Positions 17,623 through 27,247 of a DNA stretch of 64,000 nt are shown here, one piece after another. Made by a program: the position numbers and the translations under genes. Every line of letters begins with the position of its first letter. Positions within the stretch are counted from its first letter, which is position 1. Below the pieces are notes generated by a model that ran no database searches, was not told the origin of the DNA, and worked only from the letters and a program-made list of their open reading frames with translations. This DNA comes from Clostridium sp. CS001 (GTDB taxonomy: Bacteria > Bacillota > Clostridia > Clostridiales > Clostridiaceae): positions 42,490 to 106,489 of the forward strand of contig NZ_JAIZZN010000012.1 of assembly GCF_020443565.1 (NCBI RefSeq). Reading direction: 5' to 3'.

Positions 17623-17955
17623 GATCTACGCACTCCTTTTCAGTATAATTTGTTTTTATAACAGGCACTTTTACATCTTCTCCAATAATGTGTCTTAGCT
17701 GCTTTTTTGCATTATGAAGTCTGGATTTAACTGTTCCTTCAAAACATCCAAGGACTTTTGAGATATCTTTAATAGTCATATCATTAAAATAATATAAAAC
17801 TATAACTGTTCTCCAACCTGTTCTAGTTACTATTTTGTAGAACCATACATCAAAAGTTTTAATATTCTTTAATGTTTTTATAGAGTGAAAGCATTGAATA
17901 AATGATTCCTGTACGATATCCTCTGCAAGTGTTCTATCAAGTCTACCTTATCCAT
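17612..17955 (-). pseudogene. Degraded ECF RNA polymerase sigma factor
   Basis: A ribosome binding site (AGGGGAG) and an ATG at 17955 start only a short reading frame that soon stops. In another frame the strand encodes a recognisable sigma segment. It starts with [20 protein letters not shown] (region 2) and continues into region 4 with [20 protein letters not shown] and [15 protein letters not shown]. The region 2-4 linker is shortened, and most of region 2.1-2.2 is lost after the first few codons. The frame ends at 17612, inside the start of the anti-sigma-like gene, so the original pair was translationally coupled. Both genes now look decayed. Confidence 0.8.
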
Positions 17956-18218
17956 ATTTCATCTCCCCTTTCTTTTTTTGGAGTTCATATATATATAATA
18001 AGAGTGTATTACATATTAGTAAAAGGTTCATCAATATTAAAAAAAATTATAAATTTATGTAATTAATGTTATGATGCAGGCATTTATGTGTTATCGAGAT
18101 ATAATATAATGATTTTGTAAGTAAGAAGTGGATTATGTTGATAAGATGCAAATCTCAATGACATTAAACTGAATAGAGTTGATATTAGCTAGTATATTCA
18201 TATATCATATAATAAAAA
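17956..18218. other. Gene-free stretch upstream of the sigma remnant
   Basis: About 300 bp of AT-rich sequence runs from the sigma remnant to the pepF stop. I see no reading frame, operator or RNA structure in it apart from the pepF terminator at its end. Confidence 0.6.
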
Positions 18219-18219
18219 T

Positions 18220-18249
18220 AAAAAGATATATTCAATAATATACCTTTTT
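18220..18249 (-). terminator. Terminator of pepF
   Basis: AAAAAGATATATT pairs imperfectly with AATATACCTTTTT around a short loop, 9 bp beyond the pepF stop on the minus strand. Confidence 0.6.
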
Positions 18250-18257
18250 ATGTCTCC

Positions 18258-20057
18258 CTATATCTCTTTTTCGAGCATCTCTAACAATTCATCAAATCTT
18301 TTAATAGTATCCTCTATAGGTTTTGGCGTAGACATATCAACCCCTGCCTTTTTAAGGATATTTAGTGGATAGTCACTTCCACCGCTTTTTAGGAACTCTT
18401 TATATTTTTCTACTGCACTTTCACCTTCGTAAGCTATCATTTTACTGAAAGAATTAGCAGCTGCAAAACCTGTAGTATATTGATACACATAGAAATCTCT
18501 GTAGAAATGAGGTATTCTTGACCATTCCATATCTATTCCCTCATCTACCACCATTTCCGGCCCAAAATACTTTACATTTAACTCATGATATATTTCACAT
18601 AAATCATCTGGAGATAACGGCTTACCTTTTTCAAGGCTTTCATGAGTTATTTTTTCAAACTCCGCAAACATGCATTGTCTAAACACTGTGGCCCTTATTC
18701 CCTCTAATTGCTGATTTATTAAAAATAATCTTTTTTTCTTATCACTTTCATTTTCAATTAAATAATTAATTAATAGGCACTCGTTAGTAGTAGACGCAAC
18801 TTCTGCACAGAATAATTCATAGTTTGAATATATATAGGGTTGATTCTTCTTTGAGTAATAAGAATGAATAGAGTGCCCCATTTCATGAGCGAAAGTAGAA
18901 ACATCATTATATTGGTAATTGTAATTTAAAAGTACATATGGCATGCTATCATAGCAACCTGAAGAATATGCACCTGAACGCTTACCTTTATTTTCAAAAA
19001 TATCTACCCAACCTTCGCTAATTCCTTTTTTTAATATATTCAAATACTCTTCTCCTAGTGGCTTAATACCATCTAAGATCATCTTAATAGCATCATCAAT
19101 TTCTATGTGGTCTTCCACAGTATCAATTATTGGCACATATAAATCATACATATGAATTTCATCAAGGCCTAGTAATTTCTTTTTAAGACTTACATACTTA
19201 TGAAGTGAAGGTAGATTTTTATTTATGGTATCCACTACATTATGGTAAACGTCTACTGGAATATTATTAGGTTTCAAAGAGCTTTCTAATGCAGAATTAT
19301 AATTTCTTGTTTTTGCATTAAATATAAAACTCTTTATTGAAGAAGTTAAAGATGTTGTTAAAGTGTTTTTATAACCCTTATAGGTTTTAAATAATGTTTC
19401 AAAGGCATCTTTTCTCACTCTTCTGTCCTTTGATTTTATAAAAGTACTGTAATTCCCTGTTGTTAGCTCTACTTCTTTGCCCTCTTCATCTATTATATTT
19501 GGAAATACCATATCTGCATTTGTAAGCATTCCAAATATATTCCCTGGTGCATTTAAACAATCGCTTACTGAGGCTAAAATTTCCTCTACCTCTGAACTTA
19601 ATGTATGTGGTTTTTGACTTAAAATATCTTTCAAATAGAATTCATAAACTTTAAGTTCTGGAAGCTTTAAAATTTCCTCTTCTACAGCTCCCTCTGGTAA
19701 TGATAATAGCTCTGGAATAAAAAATGCTATTATACTTGAAACTTGTGCTGCATAAGTATCTGCTTTGTTTTTAAGCACTTGAAACTCTGCCTTAGCAGTA
19801 TCTTCATCGCTTCTTAAGTGTGCATATACAAGTAGCTTTTCTAAAAGCCTTTGAACCTCTACATTACTTTCTAAAAAGCATAACAAGTCTTCGGCATTTC
19901 CTAATTTTCCTGAAAACCTTTTCATATTTGACGCTTTAACTTTTAGAATTTCAAAATCTGCATCCCACTGCACTGAACTTTCATACATCTTTGAAACATT
20001 CCACTTATACTTACTATCAATTTCATCTCTTGTTTTAAGTTTTTTAACTTCACTCAT
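18258..20057 (-). CDS. pepF: Oligoendopeptidase F (M3 family)
   Basis: This 599-residue zinc metallopeptidase cleaves short peptides in the cytoplasm. It has the catalytic HEMGH near residues 388-392, the downstream metal-ligand glutamate in ELFCAEVAST, and the PepF C-terminal region FYRDFYVYQYTTGFAAA. Its length is typical of the family. The ATG follows GAAGGGTG. It stands alone between two terminators. Peptide recycling is the usual role, and nothing in the context suggests a special one. Confidence 0.95.
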   Translation of the reverse strand: MSEVKKLKTRDEIDSKYKWNVSKMYESSVQWDADFEILKVKASNMKRFSGKLGNAEDLLCFLESNVEVQRLLEKLLVYAHLRSDEDTAKAEFQVLKNKADTYAAQVSSIIAFFIPELLSLPEGAVEEEILKLPELKVYEFYLKDILSQKPHTLSSEVEEILASVSDCLNAPGNIFGMLTNADMVFPNIIDEEGKEVELTTGNYSTFIKSKDRRVRKDAFETLFKTYKGYKNTLTTSLTSSIKSFIFNAKTRNYNSALESSLKPNNIPVDVYHNVVDTINKNLPSLHKYVSLKKKLLGLDEIHMYDLYVPIIDTVEDHIEIDDAIKMILDGIKPLGEEYLNILKKGISEGWVDIFENKGKRSGAYSSGCYDSMPYVLLNYNYQYNDVSTFAHEMGHSIHSYYSKKNQPYIYSNYELFCAEVASTTNECLLINYLIENESDKKKRLFLINQQLEGIRATVFRQCMFAEFEKITHESLEKGKPLSPDDLCEIYHELNVKYFGPEMVVDEGIDMEWSRIPHFYRDFYVYQYTTGFAAANSFSKMIAYEGESAVEKYKEFLKSGGSDYPLNILKKAGVDMSTPKPIEDTIKRFDELLEMLEKEI

Positions 20058-20169
20058 TAAACACCCTTCTTTCTTTTAAATTTAGTACTGTAACTAATTC
20101 AATAAAATAAATTGTCAAATAACATATTATAACTATATTATCATATATATTACAATAATTCTACAAATT

Positions 20170-20197
20170 AAAAGCCTCACAAAATGTGAGGCTTTTA
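20170..20197 (-). terminator. Terminator of the yjjI-yjjW operon
   Basis: A 10-bp perfect stem AAAGCCTCAC/GTGAGGCTTT with loop AAAAT has a T-rich continuation on the minus strand. It lies 11 bp beyond the yjjW stop. Confidence 0.85.
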
Positions 20198-20208
20198 TTA
20201 ATTATAAA

Positions 20209-21060
20209 TCATACTAAAACTATATTTTTGCAACCATTATTTATAGCTATCCTTTGCAGCTCATCCATGTATTCATCATTAGGAGTATAGCTGTTAACCA
20301 TGTCAAGTCGTACCCCAAGTTGTCTATATTTTATAAGTTTATATCTTATCTCTGGATTTAAAGAGGCAATAAGTCTACTAATTTCATCTACGTTACGATA
20401 ATTATCTAACACTTCTGGTACTATAACCGTCCTAATCTCATAAATTTTATTTAGCTTAGCCAAATAGTTTATATTTTCTATAACAGTTGTATTATCCATG
20501 CCGGTTAACATTTTGTGCTCCTGACTATCATAGGATTTCATGTCCACCATTGCCATATCCATAACATCCACAAGGTCCTCATGTTCCCATAAAGGTATAG
20601 AACCATTTGTATCCACATAACAAGTTAACCCTAGCTTTTTAACTTCTATAAATAGCTCTGTTAAAAACTCACTTTGAAGAGTACACTCTCCACCTGAAAC
20701 TGTAATTCCTGATATAAATACTTTATTTTTTTCTATTTCTGTTATAACTTCTTCTACAGTCATACTAAGTGGCTTTGGAGAACTATTTCTTTTGCAAATC
20801 TTTATACATTCATCGCAACTGGTACATGCATCTTTATCCCAGGTCACTTTAGATGGCTTAGATTGCATACCTTTAATTTCTAGTGCATTATAATGACAAG
20901 CACTTACACACTCTCCACAATTATTGCAAACATTTATAGTCTCTGGATTGTGACAATAAAGGCAATTAAAATTGCACCCTTGTAAAAATATAGCTGTCCT
21001 ATTTCCGGGACCATCTACAGAGCTAAATGGAATTATACGGTTAACTAACCCTTTAACCAT
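20209..21060 (-). CDS. yjjW: Glycyl-radical enzyme activase, YjjW-like (radical SAM)
   Basis: This protein of about 283 residues installs the glycyl radical in its partner. It has the radical-SAM motif C-NFN-C-LY-C near residues 28-35. An insert with two ferredoxin-like clusters (CNNCGECVSAC and CTSCDECIKIC) follows, and then GITVSGGECTLQ near residue 115. The start at 21060 (MVKGLVNRIIPFSSVDGPG) is chosen because activases begin this way; it overlaps the yjjI stop by 8 bp, so the pair is translationally coupled. The substrate of the YjjI/YjjW system is not established. Confidence 0.92.
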   Translation of the reverse strand: MVKGLVNRIIPFSSVDGPGNRTAIFLQGCNFNCLYCHNPETINVCNNCGECVSACHYNALEIKGMQSKPSKVTWDKDACTSCDECIKICKRNSSPKPLSMTVEEVITEIEKNKVFISGITVSGGECTLQSEFLTELFIEVKKLGLTCYVDTNGSIPLWEHEDLVDVMDMAMVDMKSYDSQEHKMLTGMDNTTVIENINYLAKLNKIYEIRTVIVPEVLDNYRNVDEISRLIASLNPEIRYKLIKYRQLGVRLDMVNSYTPNDEYMDELQRIAINNGCKNIVLV

Positions 21061-22546
21061 TTTTTCTAATCTTTCTTTCCAATACTTTTTGGTTTTCAAC
21101 TGCACCAAGTCCTAATGCTACTGTATCCTGTAATACTTGCTTTCCCGCTTGTAATTTTTCTATATCTGATCTTTTTACAAGATATCCAGTAATCCTTATT
21201 ACATCACAATCAGTGGAATATGCTGAAAAATATCTCATTTGCTGTTTAAAAGCACCCTTAATAATATCTAACACATAGTTTGGATTACTCTTAACCGTAC
21301 TATCAAAATTAAATATATCACCTATTCCTGATGGGAAAAACTTATGGAATTTAGCTGATTCTACTATATGCTGTGGAAGCTCAGGTTCATCCCCAATTGG
21401 AATCCTACATCCTGGACTTATCCCCATATCAGAATCAATACCTACTTGAGCATGTAACAAATACTTACCTTTAGATATACTGCAATGAGGATCATTATAT
21501 TTATTAACCTCAACTTCTAGCTTTTCAATGATTCTATATCCAAGTGCATTAGCTACTTCGCTGTGACCAAATTTATCTTCAAGTTTAGTAGAGTTTATAA
21601 AATAATTTACACATTCAGCCAGTCCAAACATACCAAACATAGCAGTGAAGCTGTCTTTATTTATTAGTCCTTCTTTAGATAAGAAATTAGTCTCAAAGAA
21701 TCCACTTTCCTCTACTAAGAATCTAATTCTTTCCTTCATATAACCAGCCATTTTTCCTACTGCATCTGGTAATACTATATTTATAAATTCTTCTTCATTT
21801 GTTGCTTTTTTAGCAAGCCCAGCTAAATTTAATCTTGATAAAGTATAACTTCCTCCACCAATAGTTAATCCATTGTAACAACTAACTATAGCGTAGTTTC
21901 CATCAAACTCATTAAAAAACATTTCATGATTTGCAAAACTTGGTTTTGCAGTAATTAAAGCAGTGTTAATTGCATCAATGGCAAAATCATCTGGGGTACT
22001 AGTACTATATTTTATAGTTAAGTTAGGAATTGCATTTTGAAGTTCTCTCTCTGCTCTTAATATTAATCTTCCCGCTTTCGTATCTTTTGGTCCTATATTT
22101 CCATGACAGAAAGAATCCGTTATAGTTCTGTCTATATGTGTTAAAAATAATTTTATAGCATGAAAAGCTTGTTCTTCATCTATTACAAAAGGTTCTAAAA
22201 GAGTGTCAATATTTCCTATATATACTGGAAATGAAGAAATTGATGGTACATGTCTATATAATATTAGCAAACTATTTGTAGCTTCCCAAATATCCTTTGG
22301 TGGTGTAAGTCCTAAAAACTCACTTCCATTTTCCATAAACTTTTCGTAATTAGGCACAATATACCTAGGTCTATAAGGTGCATGACCTTCAAAAAGATCA
22401 CAAATTATTCCTTCATTACGAAGCTGCTGAGTATCCTTATCAATATTCAAAACATCTATACTGTCTTCTGCTGCTCTAGCAAGAGTTAGTACCTTTTGCT
22501 CATAAGTTAGGGTCCCATTTTTAATAATTTCTAAAATGTTGTTCAT
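21053..22546 (-). CDS. yjjI: YjjI-family glycyl radical enzyme
   Basis: This 497-residue protein belongs to the short YjjI group of glycyl radical enzymes, smaller than pyruvate formate-lyase (about 750). The radical-bearing motif RITGYLV lies near residue 457. A conserved SCYNGLTIGGGSYTLSRLNL segment lies near residue 215 and includes a candidate active-site cysteine. The cognate activase yjjW overlaps its 3' end. Glycyl radical enzymes are oxygen-sensitive, in line with an anaerobic host. The reaction of YjjI is not known to me. Its promoter would lie in the 336-bp divergent region facing gcvT. Confidence 0.92.
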   Translation of the reverse strand: MNNILEIIKNGTLTYEQKVLTLARAAEDSIDVLNIDKDTQQLRNEGIICDLFEGHAPYRPRYIVPNYEKFMENGSEFLGLTPPKDIWEATNSLLILYRHVPSISSFPVYIGNIDTLLEPFVIDEEQAFHAIKLFLTHIDRTITDSFCHGNIGPKDTKAGRLILRAERELQNAIPNLTIKYSTSTPDDFAIDAINTALITAKPSFANHEMFFNEFDGNYAIVSCYNGLTIGGGSYTLSRLNLAGLAKKATNEEEFINIVLPDAVGKMAGYMKERIRFLVEESGFFETNFLSKEGLINKDSFTAMFGMFGLAECVNYFINSTKLEDKFGHSEVANALGYRIIEKLEVEVNKYNDPHCSISKGKYLLHAQVGIDSDMGISPGCRIPIGDEPELPQHIVESAKFHKFFPSGIGDIFNFDSTVKSNPNYVLDIIKGAFKQQMRYFSAYSTDCDVIRITGYLVKRSDIEKLQAGKQVLQDTVALGLGAVENQKVLERKIRKNG

Positions 22547-22812
22547 TATAACACCACTCCATTTAAATTATTTTAACCACATTATTTAAAATGGGTTTTT
22601 TAACATATAATCATGTGAATTTATTATATGCTGTTAACTATATTTTATCTCGAATCTTAGATTTTTGCAAAGGTTTTATAAATTAATTAATAAAAGTTAT
22701 TTATTAATTATTATTATGTATAATACCACTCACATACGACAAACACAGTATAGCTAAAATATAAAAGTCATAATCTTTTATATTTTACATTGTTATATTT
22801 TTATCATAAATC

Positions 22813-22855
22813 TTTACATATTGCTTTATTAACTCTATAATACAGTTGTATAGAC
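22813..22855 (+). promoter_or_regulatory. gcv operon promoter with NagR-like half-site
   Basis: TTTACA (22813-22818), a 17-bp spacer and TATAAT (22836-22841) form a strong promoter for gcvT. Immediately downstream, GTTGTATAGAC (22845-22855) is identical to 11 bases of the dre-like operator at 8214-8224. No glycine riboswitch motif is present in the 336-bp yjjI-gcvT gap, although gcv operons in Firmicutes often have one. The rest of the gap is AT-rich and shows nothing else. Confidence 0.6.
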
Positions 22856-22882
22856 TATTTTTTAAATTAGGAGGGAATTAAT

Positions 22883-23989
22883 TTGAATATTTTAAAAGTC
22901 ACTCCATTAAGGGGCGAGTATGAAAAGCACAGTGGAAAAGTTGTAGATTTCTGTGGATACGAATTACCAACTCAATTTAAAGGCATTTTACACGAGCATG
23001 AGACTGTAAGAGAGAGGGCAGGGTTATTTGATGTTTCTCACATGGGCGAAATTCTTGTAAAAGGAAAAGATGCTGAAACCTTTGTTAATTATCTTTTAAC
23101 TAACGATGTAAAAACACTTAAAAATGGAGAAGTTATATATAGCTTCATGTGTTATCCTGATGGCGGAGTTGTAGATGATTTACTGGCTTACAAATTCTCA
23201 GAAGATTTCTACTATTTAGTTGTAAACGCCAGCAATAAAGACAAAGATTTACAATGGATATTAGATAATAAATGTAATTTTGAAGTTACTATTGAAGATA
23301 TTTCAGAAAACGTTGCTCAAATAGCACTTCAAGGGCCAAAAGCACAAGAAGTACTACAACTGTTAACCGAAATTAATCTATCTGAAATAAAGTTTTTCAC
23401 ATTTAAAAACGATTTAGAAATATGCGGTAAAAAGGTTTTAATTTCAAGAACAGGATATACCGGTGAGGATGGTTTTGAAATTTATAGCACTAACCAAGAC
23501 GCAGCATTTTTGTGGCAAGAAATACTTAGAGTTGGAGAACCATATGGTGCTGAACCAATTGGACTTGGCGCTAGAGATACTTTAAGATTTGAAGCTACAC
23601 TTCCACTATATGGAAATGAGATGGATGCAACCATCACTCCATTAGAAATGGGATTTGGTTATTTTGTTAAACTAGGCAAGGAAGACTTCATAGGTAGAGA
23701 AGCTCTCTTAAAGCAAAAGGAAGATGGCTTATCTAGAAAATTAGTTGGCTTTGAATTAGTAGATAAAGGCATAGCAAGACATGGGTATACAGTGCTTGGT
23801 GATGGAAAAGAAATAGGTCATGTTACAACTGGGTACATGTCGCCTACTTTAAATAAAAGTATAGGATTTGCTTTTGTTTCTCAAGAATACGCAGCCTTAG
23901 GTACTGAAATATTTATACAAGTTAGAAATAAGCAGTTAAAAGCAGTAGTTGTAAATAAAAAGTTCTATAGTAAAAAAACTCAAAATTAA
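22883..23989 (+). CDS. gcvT: Glycine cleavage system T protein (aminomethyltransferase)
   Basis: This 368-residue tetrahydrofolate-dependent aminomethyltransferase takes the methylamine carbon from lipoylated GcvH. Family segments include VDFCGYELPTQFKGI near residue 22, FDVSHMGEI near residue 50, and SRTGYTGEDGFEIY near residue 192. The start is TTG at 22883 after AGGAGGG. It opens a five-gene operon with gcvH, gcvPA, gcvPB and lpd, which is the whole glycine cleavage complex. The gcvH start follows 12 bp after the stop. Confidence 0.97.
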   Translation: MNILKVTPLRGEYEKHSGKVVDFCGYELPTQFKGILHEHETVRERAGLFDVSHMGEILVKGKDAETFVNYLLTNDVKTLKNGEVIYSFMCYPDGGVVDDLLAYKFSEDFYYLVVNASNKDKDLQWILDNKCNFEVTIEDISENVAQIALQGPKAQEVLQLLTEINLSEIKFFTFKNDLEICGKKVLISRTGYTGEDGFEIYSTNQDAAFLWQEILRVGEPYGAEPIGLGARDTLRFEATLPLYGNEMDATITPLEMGFGYFVKLGKEDFIGREALLKQKEDGLSRKLVGFELVDKGIARHGYTVLGDGKEIGHVTTGYMSPTLNKSIGFAFVSQEYAALGTEIFIQVRNKQLKAVVVNKKFYSKKTQN

Positions 23990-24001
23990 GGAGGATTAAT
24001 T

Positions 24002-24397
24002 ATGTTAATATTAGAAAATTTATTATATACAAAAAACCATGAGTGGATAAGAGTAGAGGGTGATAAAGCATATATAGGAATTACTGATTATGCACAAACA
24101 TTATTAGGCGATATCGTTTTTGTAGACCTACCATCAGAAGATGATGAAATTGCTAAAGGTGATTCTTTTTCAACAATTGAATCTGTTAAAGCAGCTGAAG
24201 ACATTTTTATACCTGCTAGTGGAAAAGTTTTAGAAATAAATGAGGATTTATCTGATAATCCAGTTTTAATAAATGAAGGAGCATATGATGCTTGGATGAT
24301 TTGTATAGAATTATCTAATAAAGATGAACTAAACGAATTGTTAAAGCCTAGTGAATACGAAGCTTTATGTAAAGAATTAGATGAAAAGGAGGATTAA
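24002..24397 (+). CDS. gcvH: Glycine cleavage system H protein
   Basis: This 131-residue lipoyl carrier shuttles the aminomethyl group between GcvP, GcvT and Lpd. The lipoylation lysine is in ESVKAAED (about K63), and the N-terminal [21 protein letters not shown] is characteristic. AAGGAGG precedes the ATG. The stop lies directly before the gcvPA start, and its last codons supply the gcvPA ribosome binding site. No lipoate ligase gene is in the operon. Confidence 0.97.
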   Translation: MLILENLLYTKNHEWIRVEGDKAYIGITDYAQTLLGDIVFVDLPSEDDEIAKGDSFSTIESVKAAEDIFIPASGKVLEINEDLSDNPVLINEGAYDAWMICIELSNKDELNELLKPSEYEALCKELDEKED

Positions 24398-24398
24398 T

Positions 24399-25739
24399 AT
24401 GTTTCCTTATATTCCAGTTACAGAAAAAGAAAAAAACGAAATGCTTAACTTCGTTTCTGCAAAGTCTATAGATGATTTATTTAAGGATATTCCTGATAAT
24501 TTAAAATTAAATAGGGATTTAAACATTCCTATGGGACTGTCAGAACTTGAAGTTGAGAAAATCATGACAAATTTATCTGAAAAGAATAAATCTACAAATG
24601 ATTTAACTTGCTTTTTAGGTGCAGGAGCATATGATCACTATGTACCGTCTATTGTAAAGCATTTAATTGGAAGGACCGAGTTTTATACAGCTTACACTCC
24701 TTACCAACCTGAAATTAGTCAAGGTACTTTGCAAGCAGTATTTGAATATCAAACTATGATTTGTAGCTTAACTGGCATGGCTGTATCTAACTCTTCAATG
24801 TATGATGGTGCTACAGCTACAGCAGAGGCTTGTGTAATGGCTATAGAAAATACAAAACGTAATACTATAGTAGTTTCCAAAACAGTAAATCCAGATACAA
24901 GGGACGTACTAAGGACTTATATGAAATATAAAGGATATAACCTTGTAGAAATTGATGAAAGTAATGGAGCTACCGATATTGAAAAAGTAAAATCATCACT
25001 TGGCAAAGATGTTGCAGCTGTTATTATCCAAAGTCCAAATTTCTTTGGAATTATAGAGGAAACAGAAGAATTAGAAAAGATAATTCATGAAAATAAATCT
25101 TTGTTCATTATGAATGTAGACCCATTATCTTTGGGTGTTTTAAAAAGTCCTGGTGAGCTTGGCGCAGATATAGCTGTAGGTGATGCTCAATGGTTTGGTG
25201 GTAACCTTAACTTTGGTGGTCCTGGTCTTGGATTTTTAAATACTACTACAAAACTCATGAGAAAAATTCCAGGTAGAGTGGTTGGAGAAACAGATGATGG
25301 TCATGGCAATAAGGGATACGTACTTACTCTTCAAGCAAGAGAACAACATATAAGAAGAGATAAAGCTACCTCTAATATATGTTCGGACCAAACATTGCTT
25401 GCCATTGCAGCTGCTGTATATATGTCAACTGTTGGTAAAGAAGGTATACGAGAAATAGGACTTCAATGCATCAAAAAATCTCATTATGCTTATAATAAGT
25501 TAATAGCAAGTGGAAAATACAAGCCAGTATTCGATAAACCGTTTTTCAAGGAGTTTGCAGTTACATCAGCTTCTCCTGTTGAAGATTTAAATAAAAAACT
25601 ATTTGAAAATAATATTTTAGGTGGATATGTTTTAGAAAAAGAGTATCCTGAGCATAAGGATTCAATGCTGTTTTGTGTAACAGAAAAAAGAACAAAAGAA
25701 GATATCGATAAGCTAGTTAAAGTGATGGAGGAGATATAA
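24399..25739 (+). CDS. gcvPA: Glycine dehydrogenase (decarboxylating) subunit 1
   Basis: This subunit of about 446 residues is the N-terminal half of the P protein, which is split in two in Firmicutes. It begins [16 protein letters not shown] and contains [27 protein letters not shown] and GQCNPRT-like downstream segments of the family. The ATG at 24399 follows AAAGGAGG in the end of gcvH, which favours this start over longer in-frame ones. The stop and the gcvPB start overlap as TAATG, so the two subunits are translationally coupled. Confidence 0.96.
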   Translation: MFPYIPVTEKEKNEMLNFVSAKSIDDLFKDIPDNLKLNRDLNIPMGLSELEVEKIMTNLSEKNKSTNDLTCFLGAGAYDHYVPSIVKHLIGRTEFYTAYTPYQPEISQGTLQAVFEYQTMICSLTGMAVSNSSMYDGATATAEACVMAIENTKRNTIVVSKTVNPDTRDVLRTYMKYKGYNLVEIDESNGATDIEKVKSSLGKDVAAVIIQSPNFFGIIEETEELEKIIHENKSLFIMNVDPLSLGVLKSPGELGADIAVGDAQWFGGNLNFGGPGLGFLNTTTKLMRKIPGRVVGETDDGHGNKGYVLTLQAREQHIRRDKATSNICSDQTLLAIAAAVYMSTVGKEGIREIGLQCIKKSHYAYNKLIASGKYKPVFDKPFFKEFAVTSASPVEDLNKKLFENNILGGYVLEKEYPEHKDSMLFCVTEKRTKEDIDKLVKVMEEI

Positions 25740-27205
25740 TGAAGGATTATAATAAAGTTATCTTTGAACTATCATGTGAGGGCAAAGTAGGATATAAACT
25801 TCCAGCATTAGATGTAGATGATATAAGTATAGATTCTCTTCTACCTAAAAGCATGCTAAGAGAAAATGAAGTTTTTCTACCTGAGGTAAGTGAGGTTGAT
25901 GTAGTTAGACACTACACTGCCCTTTCTAATAAAAACTATTGTGTTGAAAAAGGATTCTATCCACTAGGTTCTTGTACAATGAAATATAATCCTAAAATTA
26001 ATGAAGATGTTGCTGCACTGCCTGGTTTTAGTAAAATTCATCCGAGGCAACCAGCTGAAAATGTACAGGGTGCTTTAGAGCTTATGCATGATCTTTCACG
26101 AAGCTTATGTGAAATTACAGGTATGGATGATTTTACACTGCAGCCTACAGCAGGTGCTCATGGCGAATTTACAGGACTTCTAATAATGAAGCAATATCAT
26201 GAAAGCAGAAATGATTTTAAAAGAAAAAAAATAATAGTTCCCGATTCTGCTCATGGAACAAATCCAGCCAGTGCAAAAGTGGCAGGATTTGATATAGTTG
26301 AAATCAAATCTGATAAAGATGGTTTAGTTTCAATAGAAGAACTTAAAAAGGTTTTAAGTGATGAAATTGCAGGACTAATGCTTACTAACCCTAACACTTT
26401 GGGATTGTTCGAAAAAGATATAAAAGAAATAAGCAATTTAGTTCACGAAGCTGGTGGTCTTTTATACTATGACGGAGCAAATTTAAATGCCATTATGGGA
26501 AAAGCACGCCCAGGAGATATGGGTTTTGATGTGTGCCATTTAAATCTTCACAAGACATTTTCTACCCCTCACGGTGGTGGAGGTCCTGGAGCAGGTCCTG
26601 TAGGTGTTTGTGGTAAACTTTCTAAGTTTCTTCCAGTACCTGTTATAACAAAGAAAGAAGATAAATTTATATTTGATTATAATAGACCTGAATCTATTGG
26701 AAAAGTTAGAAGTTTTTATGGCAACTTTGGTGTGTTAGTTAGAGCTTATACTTATATACTTACTATGGGTTCAGATGGCTTGAAAGCTGCATCTGAGACC
26801 GCAGTTCTTAATGCTAACTATATAAAAGAATCACTAAGAGATCATTATAAATTGGCTATAGATAACGTATGTATGCATGAAGTAGTTTTTTCTGGATTAA
26901 AAGATAACCCAAATCATATATCAACTTTGGATGTAGCTAAACGATTAATTGATTATGGAGTACATCCACCAACAATTTATTTCCCTTTAATTGTTGAAGA
27001 TGCTATTATGATCGAACCAACCGAAACTGAAAGTTTAGAGTCTATTAATGAGTTTATTAAACTTATGAAAAACGTGGCTCTGGAAGCTAAAGAAAATCCT
27101 GAAATTTTACATGAAGCACCTCAAAATGCTCCAGTAAGACGATTAGACCAAGTTAAAGCAGCTAGAACGCCAATATTAAAGTGGGAAGAGACTAGACTAG
27201 CTTAG
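25739..27205 (+). CDS. gcvPB: Glycine dehydrogenase (decarboxylating) subunit 2
   Basis: This 488-residue PLP-binding half of the P protein decarboxylates glycine and loads the methylamine on GcvH. The PLP lysine is in [16 protein letters not shown] near residue 276. GSCTMKYNP near residue 80 and [11 protein letters not shown] near residue 140 are also family signatures. Translation starts within the gcvPA stop (TAATG). Length is typical. lpd follows after 42 bp. Confidence 0.97.
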   Translation: MKDYNKVIFELSCEGKVGYKLPALDVDDISIDSLLPKSMLRENEVFLPEVSEVDVVRHYTALSNKNYCVEKGFYPLGSCTMKYNPKINEDVAALPGFSKIHPRQPAENVQGALELMHDLSRSLCEITGMDDFTLQPTAGAHGEFTGLLIMKQYHESRNDFKRKKIIVPDSAHGTNPASAKVAGFDIVEIKSDKDGLVSIEELKKVLSDEIAGLMLTNPNTLGLFEKDIKEISNLVHEAGGLLYYDGANLNAIMGKARPGDMGFDVCHLNLHKTFSTPHGGGGPGAGPVGVCGKLSKFLPVPVITKKEDKFIFDYNRPESIGKVRSFYGNFGVLVRAYTYILTMGSDGLKAASETAVLNANYIKESLRDHYKLAIDNVCMHEVVFSGLKDNPNHISTLDVAKRLIDYGVHPPTIYFPLIVEDAIMIEPTETESLESINEFIKLMKNVALEAKENPEILHEAPQNAPVRRLDQVKAARTPILKWEETRLA

Positions 27206-27247
27206 TATCTCTTTAAGTTTAATATGAGAGCATTGGGAGGTACCGCC

